A stretch of 64,000 nucleotides of DNA from Oxyruncus cristatus (taxonomy: Eukaryota > Chordata > Aves > Passeriformes > Cotingidae). The notes below the pieces were generated by a model that saw only the letters and a program-made list of their open reading frames with translations, was not told where the DNA came from and made no database searches. The DNA is taken from NCBI GenBank assembly GCA_013399855.1, contig VXAY01006701.1, forward strand, positions 4,683 to 68,682, written 5' to 3'. This document shows, one piece after another, positions 12,401 through 24,130 of the stretch. The translations under genes were made by a program, and so were the position numbers. Each line of letters opens with the position of its first letter. Position 1 is the stretch's first letter.

Positions 12401-14888
12401 GGAGAGAGGTGCTGTTTTTTTACATTTGTCCATTGTAAAGAATTGCACATCATTCTGGTTTATTTGCTTTTTACCAAAATTTGGGGTCTGAATTGTCTGG
12501 GGACTTCTTATGTTTTATGACTTTTACCTCCAAATACAGGATCACTGAATTCCCTTACACCAGAGAATTGCTATGTTTGAGCAGATGTGCTTAAGAAAGC
12601 GAAAAAAATACAGAATTCTGTTTTCTTACCCATTTGTGATTGTCTGGGTGAAAATGACATCTTCTTTTTGACAGAATAACACCAACTTATAGAGAAAGCC
12701 AAGACTAGTCACACAGAGTGTGTAAAACAGAGACACTAAGGCAAGTCAGGGGAGCAGAAGGGGATTTCACTTGTGCATATTCCTAATTTCCTGTTTCAAA
12801 TGTGTTTTAGTCCTTTAAAATTACCAGGCAGACAGATTCTGCAGATTGGTCAGTTCAGAGCCTCTCTGTAAATCAGCTGCTTCATGACCACAGCACAAAA
12901 ACCTCACTTCAGCCTAATTCAATAGAAGAAGGTTTGGCAAGTGCAGGCACAGCCCCCTTGCCAAGGGTCTGTGGTTCTCATCAAATCAATCACCACCGCT
13001 GCTGGCAACGTGAAGATGATGCCACTTACAAGAGGGCTGTGTTTGAGGAGTGCAAAATCTGGGCTGTATATTTAACCCAAGTGAGACAGGTCAGGCTGGA
13101 AGTGGAGTAGAAGAGCGGTATGACTTTCCACTGGTGCTTCTGCTGTGGTTTGGGGATTTAAAGAGGACTTCAATCTCTCACCCTCCCTATGCCACAGCAC
13201 AGACTCTAATGTTGCCACTAGGCAAGGATAGGAAACATTTTTATGATTTTGTAGTGAGAGCAGAAAGCAAAAAAGTAACTCTGTCGCTCTATGTCTCTGA
13301 AAAGCACAGTATCTTCCAGTATGGCACAAACTGTGGTTATCTTCACCGTTCCTCACCAGGCCTGAGGAAGAAGACCTTCCTGTTACAGTACAGTGGTGCT
13401 CTTGCCAGAGTAGCCGGGCACATAAAAAAAGCCACATTTGGGCAAGCAGAAGTGCAAATTTCATGTTGCACTGGCTACTCGACGGCACCTTAGTACAGGT
13501 TTACCAGCTTGCCAGACCCATGGTAAATGTGTGGTACATGCTCCCTTCTTGCCTGAGGAGCAAAACACCACAAATCACAGCACAGTAGAAGAGGTAACAG
13601 GGCACACAACAGGCAGCTGTGTCCAGGAGCCTGAAGGCTGAGTGCAGAGTATCCTAAAAGTTTTTCTATATTTATCTGCTAACACTAGATCCCTTCAATG
13701 TGGCTGCACACTGCACTGTGAAACACAAAGCAGTAGAAAAACAGAATACTAGCAATGCATATAGAAATAGTTTGGTTTGATTTCCCTGTCTTTTCTTTAC
13801 CTACCTCAGTTCAAATTAGATGATCTCTACAGCTATTGGCTTCATTCCATACCATACTACTGACCAGCTCCCAGGAGATTTTGCTTCCAAACCTCAAGTT
13901 ATTTCCTTAAAATTTAAAATAAATTAAGGAGCCAGAAGAGGGAAAGTGGTGGTCTCTTAGAAAAAAAGCTGTCCATATTCCAAATTTCCCAAGAGGTTGT
14001 ATTTTAATTAAAGAACAGCAGTTCTGGAGAGGAGAGACGCATGATGAAAGCCCTTCCCAAAGCCAGTACTTCTATTCTTTTGCCTCTTTATGCATTTGCA
14101 ATTCTAGAAAATTCTCTGTTGCATGCTAACTGTCCTGACTGTAACACCTGCACAGTGGGTTTAGGTTGTTTCCCTCTAAAGCGTGGCTTTTGGAGAGTGG
14201 TCAAGCCAGTTAAAAAGGACAAAGCAACTGAGGAATAGAATTTCACAGAAATTTGGCAGAAAGGTGAGCACATTTGTGCCAGGTTCCTCCCAAGCTGGAT
14301 GCCTGAAACAGATGCAGGGGGAGCCTGAAGTGCCAGCCAGCTCACTGCTTTCAGTCCTACTCAAAGGTACACTGGGGCTCTTCCCAGGCTTTCTGCCCAA
14401 AGCCCTAACCCTGTGAGACATCTCAAGAGTGATCTGTGAAAGACACCCACCTTCCCTACCAAAGCACGGAGCAGCTTGAAGGTGGAGGCGGGTGAAGGTG
14501 GTCAGCTTCTGCCCACCACCACCACATCCAGGACAAGAGGAAGGAAGAGCCTTTCTCCCTGTGCTCTTGAAGCACTGCTAAGCAGAAAACTTCAATATCT
14601 TTACTTAGTTGCCCACTTCCCTCCTGCTTCTCCCTGGCTTGTTTTGCCATCTGCAATAAATATAAGCCTCAGGAGAAGGACGGATTGTCATATACATGTA
14701 CTTAAATTGCTTTTGTCACCTACAGAGCCCTTTCTCTTGTTTCATATGTCTCCATATTTTGGCCATTTAGTGAATACTGCCCTTATCTTCACTGTGCTTT
14801 AATTCCAACCCATCGACCAAACATTTACCGTGTAAATGTATTCCAGCCACAATTTCCACTGCCCAATGCATACTGTGAAAATATCCCC
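6409..14888. other. Unique sequence, no recognisable gene or element
   Basis: No exon, RNA gene or transposon could be recognised. The best open frames are a 130-codon minus-strand frame (11386-11778) and overlapping frames of 147 codons (plus, 13050-13493) and 138 codons (minus, 13072-13488). None shows a known domain, and open frames on both strands argue for composition rather than coding. A 12-base T run lies at 8164-8175. Confidence 0.6.
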
Positions 14889-14932
14889 NNNNNNNNNNNN
14901 NNNNNNNNNNNNNNNNNNNNNNNNNNNNNNNN
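14889..14932. other. Assembly gap (44 N)
   Basis: A run of 44 undetermined bases. Flanking sequence shows no obvious repeat that would explain the gap. Confidence 1.
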
Positions 14933-17900
14933 CCAGCATGTTTTAAGGTCAATTCCATCAGTTCAAACACAGATTATTCATCACATCAAGTATCTGAGCT
15001 GATAGCTGATGACAGCCAGGAAACCATAAGCTGCTTTGAGGTTTGTCTTCCTATCGGTTCCCGCAGCTGAGTGATGAGGGACTTTTTTTTCTGCTACTGA
15101 AACTGCTCGGTTGCTGAAGTTTGTTTGGTTTCAGCTTACCATAGTTGCTGCCATTTCCACAGTTGATTTGAGCTATGTTTGACGCTGATGTACAATACAA
15201 AGTGTGCTGCATGTGTAGCTGCTCTCCATGTGTCAAGAAACTAGGGAGAGAGAGTGTGTGTATATGTGCACGTGTGCATATATGTAAACATCTGCCATGT
15301 AGCTGTATGCTACTTACACACGTCTCTGAGGGGTTTACTTTACCAAAGGCAACTGAGTCTCTTAGCTGTTCTCACAGTGATAATCATTCAGGTTCCTGCT
15401 ACTGGGAAGATTAACTTTGGTTGCATGGGAGCAGACACTGCAAGAAGGGAAGAAGTGGGATGACTTGCAGAGAGTAATGCATATCATGTTATAGACCACA
15501 AATCTCATGAACAGGGAGGTGTACATGGATGTAAGGCCATCAGGGTGATATTTGTTCATCATCCTTGGGCTCTTGTCCCTCTCTGAGGAACTGTAACTCA
15601 GTGTAGTCCCAGAGCTAGCCTTTCCATAGGCAGCAAGGCCAACAGATATTTAGAGTTAATAGACCTGGAGGGAGCCCTAGCCCAGGAAAGAACAGGCAAC
15701 AGCTAGCATGGGAGATAGGGCTTCTTTGGAGCTGCTACCAAAGACCGCAGGACAATGAGATAAAAGCTTGGGTGATTCTTGCTGTGTCTCAGGTTCTCAT
15801 TTGTAACTGAAGGATAACAAAGGTGCTTCCCATCACCTTCTGACACATTTGTGCCCCAGGTTCCTTTGGGAGAGAACTGTCCTCAACTGTAATGCTGAAG
15901 CATTACCCAGCGTGATGGCAAAAAGGCACTGATCACAAGTGTGTTACATAGGCACCTGAAGAGTACCTGATGAAAAGGAGAATAGCAAAACATAGGGCAG
16001 TGTGTTTTCATTAATAGAAATAAGACAAATAATCATAAGGTGGACTATGTTTCTTATTATCCATTAAAAATATATACACTCTTTCTGTGGGTCTTACTTG
16101 CCCTGTGCTGACCTATGCTGATGACAATCAGTTTGTCCCTTTGAATCTCTAGGGAATACTCATATTAGGTGAAGGGGATGGAGGAAGCCAGGGGCTTCTT
16201 TGAAACCATATGAGGACTAGAGGAGAAGGAAAAAGTGCTCGTGGGTGGGAGGACAACGCTTCACTGAATCTCATTCTTTTTTTGCAGTCATTTGCAGCTT
16301 GTACCACACCTGGGTTCCATAGTAGCATATCATCTGGCAAAAACGAATACAACTAGGTAGACAGTGGGAGAGAGATGTAGAAACACAATATGTTGAACTA
16401 GCTGTAGTGGGTGAACTCGAAGTGATGTTTCAAGTGTTTCATGTGTGTCTGAAAGCCCTGCCCACAACAGTTAACTGGATGGAGGCTGCCATGTTTTGCT
16501 TCACACCCTGGTTTTCCTTGGTGTGTTGAGGAATACATTTAGTGTAGATAGCTCTGTGTGCAGCTGGAGTGCAAGGTGAAGGCTGAGCCTGAGGCAAAAG
16601 GCCATGAACTGGTGCCAACCCTTTGTATAACAAAGGGCATGGGGACTGGGGACCTGTGGCCCAGTCAGGTGACCAGGCATATGTCTCCTCTGTGACTGTA
16701 ACTAAATCACTTATGAAGACCCAAGGACACATCTCCTGAGTGTGTGCTGAACTAGCCCAACACCCTGCCTCCAGCTCTGTCCAAGAGCAGATGCTAGCAG
16801 AGGATCAGAGGAAAAGGACATGAGTACAAGAATCAAATGGTTACAGATCTGAGGGCTGCTCCTGGGGCCCTCAGTGACCATGGCCACAGAGCTGTGCCTT
16901 GATGTGGTTTAGGCAGCAGGAGGCCGGAGGCTGAACCTTAGCTCTGCTCCAGAGGTGAGCTCCCTTCATCTGTTTTTGGATAATTGGGATAACTAGACCT
17001 CAGTACCTCATTCAAGTGTGTGCTTTCAGATCCATAATTTCAATGCCACATGGGGACTGAACATCAGTGTTTAACGTGGTGTAGCACAGTACAGGGAAGT
17101 GAAAACTCAGCATCTGGCTTCAGAATAGTTCAGGTCTCCCAGATGAATCCACACGTTGTGTCATCCACCATCCTTTGGGTGCAAGCCTGCACTCCTGCTC
17201 CCACAGAGGCTGATCCACATCTCCTGTCCCTTCTCTCACCAGCATCCCCGAGCCCTTTGTCCCTTCCCATCTCCTCCCTGCTTACTGATGTCTGCTTCTC
17301 CCAAATGCCCTTCCTCCCTCCTACATAAGCTACCTCTGTCCCTTGCAGCCTGTCTGAGACAGCAAGTGAGCTGATTACAGAGTGCTTTTTTGTATGTGAA
17401 AACTGAACCATGGCGAAGCAGCAGCTACTGTTACTCTGCAAGTTTATATTTGTTTCCACCTGCACTCTTACTTTCAGGATTTGCTGGGTTGAGGAAGTTC
17501 CAGTGTTGAATAGATGCCTTTGGTAGAGCAAGGATTTGAGCCCTAATCCCCCTGGGGTGGGACCAGTGCTCCCTTGCCTGTCTTCCCCTCTCCAAGATCT
17601 CTGCTGATACAGCAGGGACCAGCAGCGCCTACCTGCCTGGTCCAAAAACACCATGGGAGTGAAATGCAGGTGACAGTTTCAGTTCTACTGCAAAATCATG
17701 GCGTCTATCTAACACGAACTCTCCTTGCCAGTATCACCTTTACCAAAGTCTCCTTTCCCCCCCGCTCAGTGAATGGTTCATGTCAGCGTCTTATGTCACA
17801 CTATCTATAGCCCTCCCTACCACCACAACTGCAGGGGCAGGCAAGAGTGTGATCCATTGCTAAGGATGTATTTTCAAAGCGCAGTAACAAAGCACAGCCT

Positions 17901-19280
17901 ATACAGAGAAAGGATTCAATCCCTTACTGTGAATAGTGTTTGCTGAGATAAATGAAAAAGCAGGTTGCAAAGCCTTTTGTTTCTCAGACTGACATTCACA
18001 CATTTTTGCATTTTGATCCAGTAGTCCCCTGTTCAGGCTAACACATTTTTGGAAACACTACAGAGGGGCTGCAGACATTGTATTTGCTGACACCAACTAT
18101 AATCAGGAGCATGTCACATGAACAACTGCTAGCAGCTGCAATACTGACTGTGGAAAAGGGCAGTAAATGTAAAGAAATTGCAGTAACAAAACCCAGTTTA
18201 AAACAACAGTAATGCCCCCTACACATTTGCAATCGTTTTGCCATTCACATGAGGTCAAGCAGCCCTTTTCCTCCATCATGTCTTTCCAGATGATCCTCTG
18301 AGCCCCCAGTTTGTGCCTGACACTTCAGCTCGGGACAGGGTGCCCCAGCCAGACCTGCAGTCATATTAAAGAACGCAAGGAGTGACCACAAGTCTACCAT
18401 GCAGTTGTCCTGTAACAAGCCATATTACATTCCCTCACATCACAAAGAAACAGTGATCTCCAGAAGCATGTCATCTGCAGTTTCTCTGAGTTTTTGCTCC
18501 TGCTGCTGCTGTTTGGCCTTGTGCTTATCCGTGCCCTGAAGTGGAGTGCATGGACCTTGCTCCTCCAGCAGCACAGCAGATGGCCCAAGGTAGCAACAAC
18601 CAGACCAAGCTGAGCAGAGCAGCTAGGTCTACAATAGCACAGAAATTTTGATTTCCTGTTTAAAAAAAAAAAAAAAAAAAAAGGAAATAGTTATTTGTTG
18701 GAGAGGGAAGAGATCATTTCTTTTCCTTAGCAGGAAGTGGTTGCAAAATCAAATGAAGACTAAGGAGATCAAACTGGAGCGGATGTCAAAAAACAAAAAG
18801 GTGAAATACTTAAGAGTGCCTCTGAAATATTTTTTTTCCAGAGAGAGTAGAGGATAAGAAAGTCAGTTCCTCGCATGAATTTATTTCACTGTTTATGACT
18901 CTTAAGTCTCTGTGTTCAGGGGACAAAAAGAAGAAAGAATAAAGAGAAACAGACTTTACTGAAGTCTTCCTAATCTGAAGAAGCCAAAACCCACGTTAAA
19001 TGGAGGATAAATCATTTTCACATTGAAATAGTTGTTTGAGGGAAACATGCTTCTTCCTACATGCCCATACATTCACAAAGTGAATTAGGATTTTACATCA
19101 AAAGATGGTTCAGAGCAACAGTCCAATTGACCCATCTCAGAGGGACCCACACATTATTTGTTGATTAATTAATGGGGATTTTTATGAACATCATGTATTT
19201 TTACACACACTGTCATTAAGAAATGGGCATAATGAGTCCAAAGAAGTGTAAATATAAAGCAGAGTGGAGTTTCATGTTAG
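14933..19280. other. Unique sequence, no recognisable gene
   Basis: Contains a short mixed GA/GT/TA-rich patch (about 15246-15285). It also contains the longest open frame of the window (174 codons, minus, 17130-17654). That protein is rich in G, R, S and Q, has no recognised domain, and overlaps open frames on the plus strand, so it is not called as a gene. Confidence 0.6.
18662..18682. repeat. Poly-A tract (21 A)
   Basis: A pure A run. No target-site duplication or upstream element similarity was seen that would mark it as the tail of a retroposed copy, though it could be an old one. Confidence 0.95.
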
Positions 19281-19308
19281 GAGCTTGTAGTGGTTTTGAT
19301 TCTAGGCC

Positions 19309-19338
19309 TTCCTTGGTAACCAGGTTGTAACCAAGGAA
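19309..19338. repeat. Inverted repeat inside the LTR
   Basis: TTCCTTGGT (19309-19317) pairs perfectly with ACCAAGGAA (19330-19338) across a 12-base loop. A GGCC pair further out could extend the stem with a bulge. It lies upstream of the TATA box, so it may be a protein-binding or structural element of the LTR promoter; that is inference. Confidence 0.8.
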
Positions 19339-19386
19339 CCAAGGCCATGTTCCCAGTATTCCATACGATTTTTACGTAAGCAAGGG

Positions 19387-19394
19387 TATAAATA
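19387..19394 (+). promoter_or_regulatory. TATA box of the solo LTR
   Basis: TATAAATA lies about 100 bases into the LTR, a usual place for a retroviral U3 promoter. Whether it drives any transcript into the flanking CR1 sequence is not known. Confidence 0.55.
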
Positions 19395-19989
19395 AGAAAG
19401 GAGAGGAAGCTCTCCCTATCTTCTCTTCCAGTGAGGTTCGGGAGCAGTGGGTCTCTGCGTTGGTCTTGCTTATCTATCAGCTGAGGCCTGCAGCGACTCC
19501 TGGTCTGCCACGCAGGAGATTGGAGAGTGCCGGCTGTGTCAGGCCATCCTGTTTTTCTAAGGGACGTGGTGAGATTAATTTTCACCCGTTTTTTATTTTG
19601 CTAGTTCTTAGGTTTTGATTGCGCCCATCTGTTTTTCCCCTTTTCCCTTTTTCCCTTTTCCTTTTCCCTTTCCCTCCAGCGGAGGGCGGTGTATTCAGGA
19701 TCCCTAATATTGTACATAGTATTCTAGCTGTGTATAACTGTAAATATATGCAAAAATATATATTTTTATACAATTTGGTTGGTTTCTGGTTCTTCAGTTT
19801 GTATAGTTTTTTTTCCTTTGCCCTGGGGGAAGAAGGGAGGGGGAGGCTTTCCCTGCGGGCTCGGACACTTGGTGTGAAGCCAACACAGAGCTAAAAGGAA
19901 ATCTAGAGTTTACCTCAACCTGATAACTCATGTTAAAACTATGATTGTAACACTGACATTGTGATGTTGTGTTATCTACAAATTACATG

Positions 19990-20724
19990 GTACAGGCAGA
20001 CCAACCTGGAGCAGAGAGCTTTAAACAGGAGCTACTGGGGCTTGTTGACAGAGCTTCAAACTAGCTTGGAAGAGGGAAAGGGACAAAACCAGGCCTGCCA
20101 GGAATGAGTGATGGGATGGTGTGCTGAAATTCGAAGAAAGAAGCACTAATAGGATCCCTCAATGTGCTTCACAAGATGTTGGCTACATGTCCCACACCTG
20201 AAATGTTTCTACACCAATGCATGCAGCATGAGGAACAAAAAAAGAGGAGCTCAAAGCTTTGGACCAGCCCAAGAGATTCAACATCATTGGCATAAGTGAA
20301 AGCTGGTGGGATAAGACCTGTGACTGGAGTGCTCTGTTGGATGGTTACAGGCTCTTCAGGTGGGATAGGCAAGGCAGAAGAGGTGGAGAGGTGGCACTGT
20401 ATGTAACGGAGGGGTTAGAATGTATGGAACTCACAGTGGGCAATGGCACAGTTGAGAGCCTCTGGGTAAGAATCAAGGAGCAAACAAATAATGCTGATGT
20501 CATCGTGGGATTCTGCTATTGACCTTTGAGCCAGGACAATCATGCCAATGAATTATTTTTTGAGGAACTGAGGGACACTTCAAAGGCAATTGCCCTTGTT
20601 GTGGGGGACTTTACCAGAAATCAACTGGGAGCATCACACAGATGGTACAACTCAGGCCAGAGATTCCTAAAAACCTGGATGACAACTCTATTGAACAGGT
20701 CCTAAGGGAGCCGACTCAGAAAGT
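19990..20724 (+). mobile_element. CR1 LINE fragment, endonuclease part of ORF2 (3'-truncated)
   Basis: The plus strand encodes the N-terminal part of CR1 ORF2: a TNACSM-like start of the domain, then FNIIGISESWWD, a WSALLDGYRLFRWDRQGRRGG segment, VALYV, LWVRIKEQ, and after a stop codon (TGA at 20521-20523) VVGDF and a REPTQK end. This matches the AP-endonuclease-like (exo/endonuclease/phosphatase) domain that nicks target DNA. There is a frame break after the MRNKK segment, a stop after VGFCY and a further frame break near VVGDF, so it is dead. The reverse-transcriptase half is missing. The left boundary is approximate: CR1-like untranslated sequence seems to start near 19990-20010, only about 100 bases after the LTR. 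Confidence 0.88.
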
Positions 20725-23139
20725 TTTTACATATTAAGACAAGACACTTACTGTAAATCAGAAGCTACCTTAAATGGATCTGACATAAATCACTTTAAAT
20801 ATCATTTGTTAAAAGAACACACTTCTTTAGTTTTAAAGGAGAGCAGGAATACAATACTCACTAATAACTTCTAATGAATTCCCAAAAACCAGCATGGAAA
20901 ATTGCTTCTTAACAATGACAGAACTGTAAATGTATGAAACAATAAGGTTCTCCTCGAGTCAGAGTGGTTAAAAATTACTGATGGAGGGATCCCCCAATGG
21001 CTCTGCTCTCAATCTCTTCCATTTGTATCTAGGTTGCACATTCTCCCTTGAGTAATGTCTACAGGCATAGACTGGTCTGTGGAAAAAAAAATCTATTTTT
21101 AGTATGACTGGTTCAACATTAATAGAGTTAAGAGTTTCTGAATTCAGCATGAAAACACATTATGTCAGGAACTAGTGACAAATCCTATTCCAATGTCAGG
21201 TGGATTGAGTAATGTCTGGAAGGCTGTACTTCTAAAATGAGCATCTGGACATGTCAAAACAACTTAAATATCCTTTCCAGAGTGTGTAAAATTAAATTAA
21301 GTATTCATTCAAAATATTCTTCATACTCCCATGAAACTATTACTTACCATATTGTAACCATTTCCATTTTTTAATATGAATGCTCCCAGCAGCCAAAGCT
21401 TGTTTAATACAACAAGAACTTGAGGTAAGAGGTGTGAAGTAAACCCTTTTTTTTACCTGCTTTCTTAGTGGAATAGAAATTTTTTTTAACATTGAAATCA
21501 GGACACTCTTTCTTGATTTGTGTTTGTTATATGCTACCAAGAGCATTACTGAATATTGCACAGGTCAATAGAATTAGGATAACAAATATGGTTTGTCTCC
21601 CTCAAAGTACCCATACATGGATGAAAGCTAAGCTATCTTTGATCAACTGGAGCCTAAACTGAAATAAAGGCAATAAAAATGTGTGGAATTTCAGTTCATG
21701 CAAGTACAAACAACATGGAGAAAACCAATTACAGGCTTCTAGGAGTGCATTCCAGATTTTAAATGTCCATGTTGACATATCAGATGCTCAGCACCTTCAG
21801 AGATCTCTCTTTTCTCATTTCTGTTGGAAAAAGCAGCATTGGCATATGCCTGGATGGCTTCACCATGACTCTAGGAGACTCCTGATGCAGTACCCTTTGG
21901 AGTACGTATCATTCAAATTAACTTTAATATTCACCAAAGTGTTAATAACAAAATTTTGAAGCATCTAAGTTTTTAGTTGTTCTGTTCTGTCTTGTTGACT
22001 GTTTTTCTTTTCTTACTTTTCTTAATTTCTTTGCTCTTCTATCCACTGCAAAGGCAACCTGGGAAAAATTAAAATCTCCAACCTCCCTTCCTCCTCCTGT
22101 AACAACAATAACACATTTTCAAGCCACAGGAGTTGTAAACATTGTAATTTAACTGTATGTGGCAGTGACAATTCCTCAAACAGCTGTGGTTTAAACATCT
22201 CGATGCTCTAGAAATAATATTCGAGTGTATCAAGAACACTTCTGCTATGTGAAAATTTCTGCAAACATCTCATTCTCTCTTCACTCCTCCCCATTCTTCC
22301 ATGTGTGTATTTGGGTGAGGCATGTTAAGCAACGTCCAAGCACATAAAAATGTGCTCCAAGTACTGATTTTGGCTCCCCCACCAAAACTTAGTTTTTATT
22401 CTGAAAAAATGTGAAAGATCCAATACTAACATTCCTTTTAATGAAATATCAAACATTCCGGTCTACAATAATCCTTCTCCCCTCCAAAATCAAGTTCTTC
22501 TGCATTTTTGACATATGAAGCAAAGCTGAAACAAAATGTTATTGCTATCAAGTTTCAATCAAAAAGATGTTTATTGCACTGTCAGATTTTCACGTATGTA
22601 AAAAAAAATCCAAGCCAAATTTTATAGTTTTAAGACTGCTACTGAGCAAAGACTCACATTTTTGTAATTCACTTTCACTGATTTAAGCTCTGTTCTAGAA
22701 GAATACATAAATATTTGTCTGTGTGCTTTGAATGGTTCAACCTAGTAAAAATACGAGCAATTTTCCCCTCCTGAATCTTCTTTTGTCTTCTAGTTTTAGA
22801 GTTCAGAGTTTTCATCTCATAGCAGTGAACAAAAAGCAGGACATTATAAAATGTACATAGAATGCTGGCTTATGGGAAGATATTATGGACAGAGCTTCTG
22901 TTCTTCACCTTCCCTCACAAGAAGGTTTGTATGAAACTGAATGAACATGAGCATACTGATAAAAAAATTTTCATGCAAGATGGAATTAAACCTTGGGATC
23001 TGTTCCCACAGTCAGACCCCAAGGTCATCACAAAGGGCTAGATGCTTATATAAACTTTGAAAACATTAAGGGCAAGTATTTTAGAAGATGTATTAAAACA
23101 TACTCTCCAGAGCTTAAGCAAAACTATAACTATCAGTAA
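20725..23139. other. Unique sequence, nothing recognised
   Basis: AT-rich DNA with only short frames. No element or gene was recognised. Confidence 0.55.
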
Positions 23140-23275
23140 TCAAGACAATCTCTTGTCTGTAAGTTTTTTACACTTTGATCTGAAGCAGCTGGCACTGACA
23201 GCTCTCAGATGTGGGATGCCAGACTAGATGGATGATGTACATAATCCAGTCTAACAGTCTCTACATTCCTGTTTC
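23140..23275 (+). mobile_element. Ancient CR1 3' end
   Basis: The segment has the order expected for the 3' untranslated end of old amniote CR1 elements. TTTTTTACACTTTGATCTGAAGCAGCTGGCAC-type sequence is followed by a ...GGGATGCCAGACTAGATGGA... block and a TAATCCAGTCTAACAG block. The family pattern is an AAGCATCTGGTACTGG-like part, then an ACTAGATGGACC part, then a TCTGACCCAGTATGG part. It is well diverged, so much older than the other CR1 copies here. No coding part is recognisable. Boundaries are approximate. Confidence 0.6.
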
Positions 23276-24130
23276 ATTGTACAGAGGCAAAGAGGGCCTT
23301 TTTCTCCTCCATGCAGAACTTGAAATTTTCTCTTACAGCCTTCTGCACTGCCTTGTCTGACAGGCTTAGTAGATTTTACAAGCATAATGTTATGAAGCAC
23401 AAAGGTGCACTGCTATCACTTAAGTCAATTATTGTGATCTTTATTAGTTTTTCTTCTTTAAAAGAGATTCTCATTATGAAAAGCAACTGTGAAAAACAAG
23501 GGTTAACTAATCAAGATTTATTCACCACTACTATGTTAAAAATACTAGAAAAATGAAATTATTTTCTAGAGCTCTTTCTTCTGGAATCTGTGCTTGCAGC
23601 AAATGGTCTTTCACAAATATTTTTTTTTTTTAATAATCATTTTTAAATCAGCATTTTAACCCAGTATCAGTTTCTAAACTTTAGGCTCCATTTTAACTGA
23701 TGTGAGTCAACATGTCTGTGTTTACTTCACTAGAGCCATCACAAACCCAAGGATCAGTAGGAAACTCCAAAGGTGCCTAATTACTGTCCCACCTGAATGG
23801 TAAGACTGACTGAAGGACATTCCCAACATGTGCTTGTCTATGCTCTTTCTAAAGGTGAAATGCCAGCTTGTCATTTCACCCTCACACACCAGCTGTCATG
23901 CTGACTCTTCTATTGCTTCACAGTCTTTGACAGTCCCTTGAATTACAGGAACACAATGTCTATGAAAGAGCAAAAGCGGATTTTCCTAATCTGTTGAGGT
24001 GGTGGTCGAAGCCCCAGGTGGTAATGGAAGTCCCTTCTGGTAAGGGAAGAAAACCCAGTGTTGACTGAAGTCTGTGTGTGGTATTTTATTGGGCTTAGGC
24101 TAGGTGGGAATGTCCCTGACATATTCCCTG
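23276..24130. other. Unique sequence between two CR1 pieces
   Basis: A 12-base T run at 23620-23631 and an 81-codon plus-strand frame (23311-23556) without recognisable domain. No gene is called. Confidence 0.55.

Larger units (their letters stand above)
19281..19892 (+). mobile_element. Solo LTR of an endogenous retrovirus, ERVL-like, with 5-bp target-site duplication
   Basis: The LTR body runs from TGTAGTGG at 19286 to CCAACACA at 19887 (602 bp). It begins with TG, ends with CA, and has imperfect terminal inverted repeats. It is flanked by identical GAGCT at 19281-19285 and 19888-19892. A 5-bp duplication is typical of ERVL-class elements and also of some others. A TATA box at 19387-19394 sets the plus orientation. 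A strong inverted repeat lies in the first 55 bases and a long pyrimidine tract at about 19636-19678. There is no internal retroviral sequence beside it, so this is the product of recombination between two LTRs. The intact duplication suggests a relatively undisturbed insertion. Subfamily name not determined. Confidence 0.88.

Noticed and set aside
13050..13493. 147-codon plus frame with a 138-codon frame on the opposite strand
   Set aside because: Open on both strands with no domain and no CpG promoter; more likely a stop-poor stretch than a gene.
16962..17024. CTTCATCTG...GGATAATTGGGATAACT, reminiscent of a MIR SINE end
   Set aside because: Too short and diverged to call by eye; a repeat-library search would decide.
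17130..17654. Longest open frame of the window (174 codons, minus)
   Set aside because: No recognisable domain, biased composition, overlapping plus-strand frames, no promoter or splice context.
18400..18682. Poly-A tract considered as the tail of a processed pseudogene
   Set aside because: No target-site duplication and no recognisable mRNA-like body upstream.
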